A stretch of DNA of 64,000 bases. Source: Acanthosoma haemorrhoidale (lineage: Eukaryota > Arthropoda > Insecta > Hemiptera > Acanthosomatidae). Under the pieces are notes generated by a model. That model made no database searches, was not told the origin of the DNA, and was given only the letters and a program-made list of their open reading frames with translations. The DNA is taken from contig OV884013.1 of the NCBI GenBank assembly GCA_930367205.1, positions 121,869,827 to 121,933,826 of the forward strand, in the 5' to 3' direction. The position numbers and the translations under genes were made by a program. Below are positions 54,701 to 63,700 of this stretch, piece after piece (the first letter of the stretch is position 1; each line of letters opens with the position of its first letter).

Positions 54701-57700
54701 AACAAAATGATCTCCTTTTGCGCTAATATGTTTACTAAAAAATAATAATTAATATCCAGAGTAAAATAATTACATCAGCTCTGATTCTTGAAGAAACATT
54801 GCTACAACATAGAGGGCTCTCGGACTAGTCTGATATCCACAAAATTCTATCCGAGTCTGTCCTACTAATTATATGAGACTAACTGTAACTTTGGTCAAAA
54901 ATGATCTCGGTTCTTAATCAATATGAAAGCTAATTCAGGAAACACTTGAGGCCTCTAAGAAAAATATTGGACACACTGTCAGCCTTATCTACTCACAAAA
55001 AACAGGAGACAATTCAAGACTTTATATTATAAGAAGTAGGAATAGGAGTAGTATTCAAACAGGACTTGTATGTCGGCATTTACATTATGTTTGAAAAAAA
55101 GCATTGAGTCTCTCATAATATGTCATTTTTATTGATTTTACATCAATTTACTATGAGAAGTATACATATTTATACATATACACACACATAGTATACATAT
55201 TAAAAACACTTAATTTAATAAATAATAAGATTGGAAACGATAAAGAGGATACAGCAACACACCTGTGAACGATATTATCTTTTCAATTTTTATTAATTCA
55301 TTGTCATATGTAAAGATTTGGTAATCTATCTTCAAATATAAATTAAAATTTTAAAATGGTAAATCAATATTACATTAACAAATAACTCTGTTAAAACAAA
55401 AATCTTTTTAAAAATAAATGGTATACAAAAACCTGAATAATTCAAAATGGGAAACATAATTTGCATATTTCGCAATCAAAACAAACCTGACTAGATCAGG
55501 AAGGTTATGTAACTTAGGAACAAATCTTAACCGCCATCTTATTAAACTAGATGACAAATAATTATTATCATAAAAATGCCTATTTGTAATAGATTTAATA
55601 TTTAGTTATTTTTTCAATACACTGTGTTTTTTCAAAGATCTAATTAATTTAAGGTTTATTACATGCCTTAAAACAAAAAAAAATTGTATATTTTCATTTT
55701 TTGTAACTTTCAACTTAATTAAATAATAAATAACATTTTAAAACAAATAATTAAAAAATAGTATATTTTGTTATTTATTGTAACTTTTAGTTTTATTAAA
55801 TTAAATAACAAAGATAATTTTTCATATCTGCTTGCATCATCTCACTTGTTAATTTATAAATTGTATAATCTGAAAAAGGTCTCTAGGTGAAGAAAGCTCT
55901 TATGTAATACAAAATATCCTTCTTTGAGTAAGATTGTTGAACGCAACCTAGCAATTAATAAGGTTCATGGATTTATATTTACAGAAAAACAATAATATAT
56001 ATTGCAACAGATTGACAGATTGTCTTCTATTTTGTCAATTGTACGTTTAAATTATGAATTTGCCATTTATACATAAAACATAGGGGATATGTAGTGATAC
56101 ATATATATATATATATGTACAGATAAACTCATGGCTTGCCTTGACATCAGTATCATTGGGCGTTTTTTCAAAGAATTGACTTAGATTAATGAAAAAAGAT
56201 GTTAGATTTTCAACATCTTGAGTTTCATCATGACATTTTAACATAATTTTTATATATACATCAGGTCCTCTTAACAAGAAAAGAAATAACGAATGTTTAA
56301 AAAAAAAAAAAAAGTAACTATTAAATAAACATCTAATTAATAGTTTTGGGAAATAAACTTATTCAATTATTATTCTTTGATAATCTAGTGAAAATATTAA
56401 ATCTAAATAAATATGAGAAAACCGCATGTTGCAATATTGAACTTTACAATGAAATAGAAAGATGTAAGTATTCATGGATAGTAGCATATTTTTAGATTTT
56501 AAGTTTTTGGGCTATGTTTTTTAAAAATAAAATAGATACTAGGGTAGAATAATTAATTTATGTGGGATATTTTAAATACCTCATGAGGGATCGTTGGATG
56601 AAATGTCGTGTCTTTTGTGGCATTATTTTTGGTTATGAATCTTTGTTTTCGCAGGGTAACAATGCAGAATTCGCCTACCACCTTGTAGATCCGAGCCAAT
56701 CGTTCAGTCTTGACAGTCGCTCTGGGTGGCTCACTGTGAGAAACCAAGGCAGGCTGGATAGAGAAATCAGGCCTTCCCTGAACATGAGGGTACTGGCCAG
56801 AGAGAAAACTCCATCAGTTCTCCAAGTGGCAAGGTACCCACAAATCACATCAAATTGTAAAGTTGGAGTTAACTCAAATTTATAACACGAAACATTAGTC
56901 AGTTTTAAGTGAGTTTAGTTCTCACTTTGAAGATCTACATTTTGATATCTAAGCTTCTAGATGCTACTCAATGTTATTTTACCGAGAAAACTGTTATCCT
57001 GCATCAAATTTATTTTTTTGTTTTAGCGATTCATCTGTCAATGTGGAAGTGACGCTACTCGATGCGAATGATAACAATCCCACATTTGTACCAAGTAACT
57101 TGTACGAGTTTGGTGTAACAAACTTGATTCCTGTGGGCTTTGTAATTGGCAAAGTAAATATTCTTGCATTATTTTTGGCTACTAATTGAGTGAATTTTTA
57201 TAATGACTTAAAACTTGCTCCTCTTTGTCTGTAAAAGTTTAAATACTTTATTCTATTTATTTGTATCACTGGTTATATGTATTAGTTTATTTTTATCATC
57301 CTTTTAATAATTGTCATTGCTTATAAAAATAATTACTAATGTTCAGAATAACAAATTAAAATAAAATATTAAATTTTAATGTGATTAAGCAGTAATTTTC
57401 TGTTGATTATTTCTTTCTGTTTTGCATTTTTAATTTTTTTTATTAATTCCAAACTATTAGCTTGGAAAGTAGTAGTTTTATATTCATTGGCTTACTTATC
57501 TTTTGTTTCTATAATACCTTAATCCTAACAAGTCCTGGAGTAAGGTCTACACATATAATCAAGTAGCCCTCAATAAATTGTTGCTTAGATGTTTCTATGA
57601 AAGGTACATTGATCAGTAGAATACAAAACTTAGAAAAACTTAAATATTATTAAACTTTATTAACACAATGCACAGGGCAAATATTAAATGTATCAAATGG

Positions 57701-60700
57701 AATCATAACAGTCAATTAATCACAATAATAACCAATGCTGATGAGTTTATTTTAATATTATATACAAGTCGGCAGATTGTACATCTGGTAATATTGTTAG
57801 TAAAGTATAGATTCTTTGTGAGTAAAATTAATTTCAATTACCATGCTCGTTTATTTATTTTGTAACCTCAAACTGATTGTTAATATTTTTTTAAAATTAA
57901 AAACCACCAGGTGAAGGCAGTGGACCCAGATATTGGCAGGAACGGACTCGTCCGATATGAACTGAAGAAAGACAACAAGACTTTGGACACAAAGACCTAC
58001 TTCAACATATCTCCTACAACTGGAGAAATAACTGTCGCCTACAGTCCACTTCCAGTGGGTCGGAGGTCTCTCTTCATCGAGGCTGTGGACCAGCCCGAGA
58101 ACCCTTCTGAACGGAGGCTTTCCCTAGCACTGGCCAGTATCGAAATCACTCCATCGGGTAATTAATTCTCATATCCTTCTGTAAACAATATCCATACGCA
58201 TTTGTATTCAAAGGCGCTGTACTTTTATTTGTATAATTGGCATAGATTTGATTATTAGATAGTTGTAGTAAAAGTATGCCAAATTATACAACTGACATGT
58301 TTTTTTTCTTTTGTACTGAAAAATTTATATAATAAATTTGTGAAACATATAATCTTAAAAAATATAAAAATAAACTTTTCCCATCATTCAACTGTTCAAT
58401 TATAGCTACGTGCTGTTTATATTTTTAGCAAATTCTGGAATAGCACCAGACTTTGTTGGTGCTCCATATGAGTTTTGGGTTGGAGACGATGTACCAATTG
58501 GAACAAGCATAGGCCAGATACGAACATCGGAAGCAGTTGATAAAACAAAAGTTGTTTTTGATCTGCTTCATTCCTACCACGAAGGAGGTAACAGTGAATA
58601 ATGATTTGTCTTTATCATTTGTTGTACTACATCTTGTAAGAAATATTTAATAACTATTTAATTTTTACAACATGAGGATATAATTTAAAATTTAATTTTC
58701 AGTTCCGTTTGCAATTGAAGAGCGATCGGGAGTTATTACAGTTGTCGACGAAATATCAAAATATGACAATGCTCTGTACGATTTTGAAGCAGTTGTAACT
58801 GATGAAAAACGTATGACTTTAGTTACCAATGCCACTATACATATTGTCGATAGTGCCATTTCGCAGTGAGTTAACCAAAGTCTTATAGTAATCTGTGAAT
58901 AGATTTCTACAATATTTCATTTCTATAAACTGAGAACTGGTGCATACTTTTACAGCCTTGAGAAACCATCGCTACTGGAGTTTCATGTGAAAGAGAACAA
59001 AATTGGCGAGGTGGTTGGACGAATAGTTGTTGGCGTGAGAAAAGGACATCCGAAATTCTCAATACTTGATGACTACGACGCATTTTCTGTTGAGCAGGAT
59101 GGAACGTTATACACGAGGGTGCCTCTTGATCGCGAGCATAGATCTTCATATTTCATAACTGTTATCGCACAAATTGGAAGAGCAGAACGTTACTATCAGG
59201 TTAGATTATAAATTTATCATGTTAAATTTTTTAATTATAAAATTAAAATTGATTGGTAAATGAGCTTTGAAACTTCTTCCTATGGGTATCATTTTATTTT
59301 TGTTTCTCCTTGCTTGTTTTCTAGGGGTGTTCATATTTGTCTTTTTTTTCTGAAGTATTTGAAGAAGTCCCCTTTAATGGAGGAAAAATTAGTAGGAAAA
59401 AAAAACAAAAGAAATTGGTGGGTTTAGTTAAGTTGTATTACAGGTGTATGTATGGATAAATCAATATCAAGGTATTCCAACAAACTTTTTCAATTCGCAG
59501 TCTCAACAGCATTTTATTTTGGTTAAAGTTATACAAATATTATAAATTAACAAAACGTATTATTTGATATATTTGATCCGTTTAATGGAAATATTAAACA
59601 ATGAACCTTTTTTTTATACTCAATAGGAACACATTAATTTTTTTTTTTAATCTAGACATGGAATGGAGCCTTATTATCAAATTAATTTCTGAGAACTTTT
59701 TAACAAACATATTGATATTGCAGGTGCATGTAACCGTTGACGATGAAAATGACAATCCGCCAACATTTTCAATATCTCATTATGAAGTAAGGGTCCGTGA
59801 GAACTGGAGACATGATACTCCTCTTCTGAGGGTCACAGCGTCTGACACCGACTCTAATCCGGATGTGCGACTGTCCCTCAAAGGGAAGGACAGTGAGCCA
59901 TTCATATTGGCCCAGACAGGCAGCATTCGCCTCATCCGACCTCTGGACAGGGAAGAGAGTACCGCCTACAACTTCAGGGTAGTCGCGACAGATCAAGGTA
60001 TTTTTATGCGAGCTCTTCAAATTGTACATGTTCTATTTTAATGCAATTAGGATTTTAAATAAAATTTTTTACAAATAGCATGATTTAGTTTGGCCATTGT
60101 TGTTAATGTTAAAAGACCATCTGGTATAATACTCACGAAACATAAAATTGATAGAAAAATAGTTTAAACTGTAAAAGGCTGCCATGCAAACCGACCCACT
60201 TGCGCATATTGTTCTGCCAAAATATTTAGATAAGTATAGATGAAAATTGTTATCATCACAGAGCTCTAAATAAGCCCAAATATTCTTCCAAGACTTTTTA
60301 CTAAGTTCTTGTAATAAACAGTTTAGCTAAAGTATCCTTTTAAATTATATTTTAAAATATATTGTTATGTTTTTATTTAATTTGATTTATTTTTAATTTT
60401 TTATCTGAGGTTTTAAAGGTTCAGTTAATATACGAAGAAAAATCTAGAAAAAGGAAAAATGTTTAATTACAAAAAATTTTTAATTATTTTAAAATTCAGT
60501 CTGTGACAAATTACAATTTTATTAACAAATTTCATTTACTCGCGAATGGCCAGATTTTTAAATTGCTTGCTTCTTCACTTTAACTTGGTATGCCACGCAG
60601 TCAGTAATATCCAATTCTATCTCTTCAATCCTCTTGCCCTGCTAAAACTCTTCTTCATACAACTGTTCTTCCACATGCTAAATCACAAAAAGAACGCTAA

Positions 60701-63700
60701 CCTATCCTCTTTCCAGCAGAACAACAACTAACGCCATATTCCTTTTTAAAACCTTCTCTTTTTCCATGGGTCGTTTGCCGCCCTCTTATGCCCGCTAATT
60801 TTTCAAATTCAAATCTCACAATTCAAATATCGCAACAATATATTAACGAAAGGATGTAGAATGCGAAGAAACATGATTGAGAGATACTTAAGTGAATTCC
60901 TTAAATACTTATCAAATGGCATTTTTTATTTTAAAAATCATCAAATGGACAATTGCAGTTATTGAAAATAACTTTTTCAAAAAATACAAAATAATTATAA
61001 ATAGCAAAAGTACTGACCAAAATGAAACGTATTGAAAAAGACCAGAACAACATTAAATATGAGATTTATATTATTGGCTCCCAATATTTTATTTTTTTAA
61101 ATATCATTGAATTTCTTTAACCCTCTTTTATATTTAAATAGGATTTCTTTTGCCTCTCCGCGATATATTGTGGGGCTCTTTTATATGTTCTCAAACACCA
61201 GGAAAAAATCAGCATATTAAAAATTTAATTGATTATAATTGAGAAAATTTAAAAGTCACAGAGAAGTTACTAGGCTGACCTTTTTCACATACATCTCATT
61301 ATTATTTCTTAATGACAATGTCTACAGCAAAGCCCGGGTGTTGTTGAATGTATATTTAAAATTTCAGATCAAATAGTTAACTTTTTCGGCCACCAGTGTG
61401 GATTACGCTAACAGACAGATAGGCTGTACATGCAGTCAGAAAATCTTAACTGCTGAATAATTTTTCTGTTTATATTCCTGTAATTATGTGCTAATTATTC
61501 AGTTTGAGCTAAATCTCAAATACTTCCCCACTAACATAGAAAAAAGTCAGTGCTTACTTATTATTATTGTTCAGATATTTTTTTTCCCCACACACATGCT
61601 CAGATAATACTGTACAAATATTGTTTATTTAGTCCGACCTGAGAAAGTAAATGAATGCGAATGGCCGCATTAAGAATAAATGTAGTTGTAGAATGTATCT
61701 TACACAAAATTACCTTTTATTTTATTTGCTAAATTAAATCACTCCATTTAATGAAATATAATAAATAATATTGATATTTTTTCAGGCAATCTAAGCTCTG
61801 AAGCAACAATCACTGTCTACGTTGATGACGTTAACGACAATAAGCCTAAGTTCGTTGAGCTAACCGTGCTGAGTGAAGAAGCGAGAGTAGTGCCTGGGAC
61901 TGGGGACCTGAAGATAACTCTGGGCAACAAGACAATTTACCAGGAACCACCTGGCAGGAAGAAGAGAGAATTTCCAACTCTGATTGTTCCAGAAACGCTG
62001 TCTCTGGGAGTGCCTGCGTTTCGCCTGCTAGCCACTGACAATGATCTCAGCGAAAACGGGACCATCAGCTACGGGATAAGCAGTGAGAGCAACATACCAT
62101 TTGGTCCTGTTGTAAAGGTCGTCGGAACGCGTAACTTTGCTGTTCATCCTGTTTCAGGAGAAGTCACTCTTGCAGCTCTCCCAGCCCCCGAATCTGAATA
62201 CCTTGTCAATTTCACAGCTACTGATGGTGGCGGTCTACTTGATTGGTCGGTCATTCGTATTAAGATTGATGATATCAATAACAATGCTCCAGTTTTTGAG
62301 AAATCCTGGTATGAGTTTGACTTGCCTGAAGGTTCTTTCAAGTCTTATGCTGTTGGTCATGTCGTTGCCAAAGATGCTGACTTTGGACAGAATGGCAATA
62401 TAACATATTCAATATTGCAAAAAAAAGAGAACTTTTCCATATTCCCTTTTAAGATCAGTCCCTTCAATGGAGAAATAACAATCAGCGGTGAACTAGATCG
62501 GGAGGCAAATGATCTGTATTCTTTCAAAGTTCTTGCTCAGGACAACGGCCCGTTTGATAACCGAATGAGATCAACAATTGAAGTGATGGTTCGTGTGACA
62601 GATGTGAATGACAATCCTCCAGTCTTCTACGGATATGACAGGGCTCTCCAAACAACTCCTTCTCAGCTGTTAGGGTCAGAGAAGAAAGACAACTTCGAAC
62701 GTTCTATCTTGCTCCCAGTTTACTTTGCATCTGTGGCAGAGAACAGCGCACCTGGTATTCCCATTGCTAGGATACTCACTAATGACTCAGACCTACCTGA
62801 CAACGGAAACGGCATTGTAGTCTATGACATCCTGAGGAAGAAGAACCATCGTCAGTTGTTTTCAATCGATAAAGAAGGCACTGTGACCGTAACGTCCTAC
62901 TTGGACTTTGAAACACAAGCAGTCCACAATGTGACAATCGTTGCTTCAGATCTGGGCAACCCCAGCCTCAGTTCGACAGCTCTCTTGATAGTGACTGTAG
63001 TTGATGTTGTTGAGAGTACCGCTGAAGGGAAAGGAGGGAGCCTCATTCCAAACAATTATTATGAACTAGAGGTTAGTATTGATATATTTTCATCAGCTAA
63101 TATCTCAAATTTTATATTTAATTTTAAAATGGAGGAAAATACAAGAAATGTTAAATGTTTATTAATAATAGTACTATACTTCTCAGACCAGTAGGAAATA
63201 TATAGGGTTTTAACCGTTTTCTCAAAACCAGAATTCTTTATGATTTCTGCTTATCTGTTATGTTCTTTGTGAGTCCTCATTAATAGCATGTCATTTGTCT
63301 TTTATCTTTTTAAGCTATAATTGCGAAAAAATCATTAAAATCGTGTTCACAACTTTACTTAAACCCCGAGGATGATTTAGAAGCAAGACTTGAATATTAA
63401 AACACATTTATATAATTAAGTTATTTGTAATTGATTAACGTATCTCATAATCAAGTACTTAAAGGCAAGATATCACATTTCAATTGATCAATATGAGGAT
63501 ATGAAATATTGTTGTTAGGTCGATGAAAACTGTTACGTACCTGTAGAATTGCTACAAGTGAATACGACACAAAGTGGGCTACAGTTCACACTTATAGAAG
63601 GGGAGGATAGTTCCTACTTCTCCGTTGGTGAGAGGAACGGATCTGTTTTTCTTATCATCAGTCCAGACCGAGAAAAGCAGGTAATTATTACTTCTAAATA

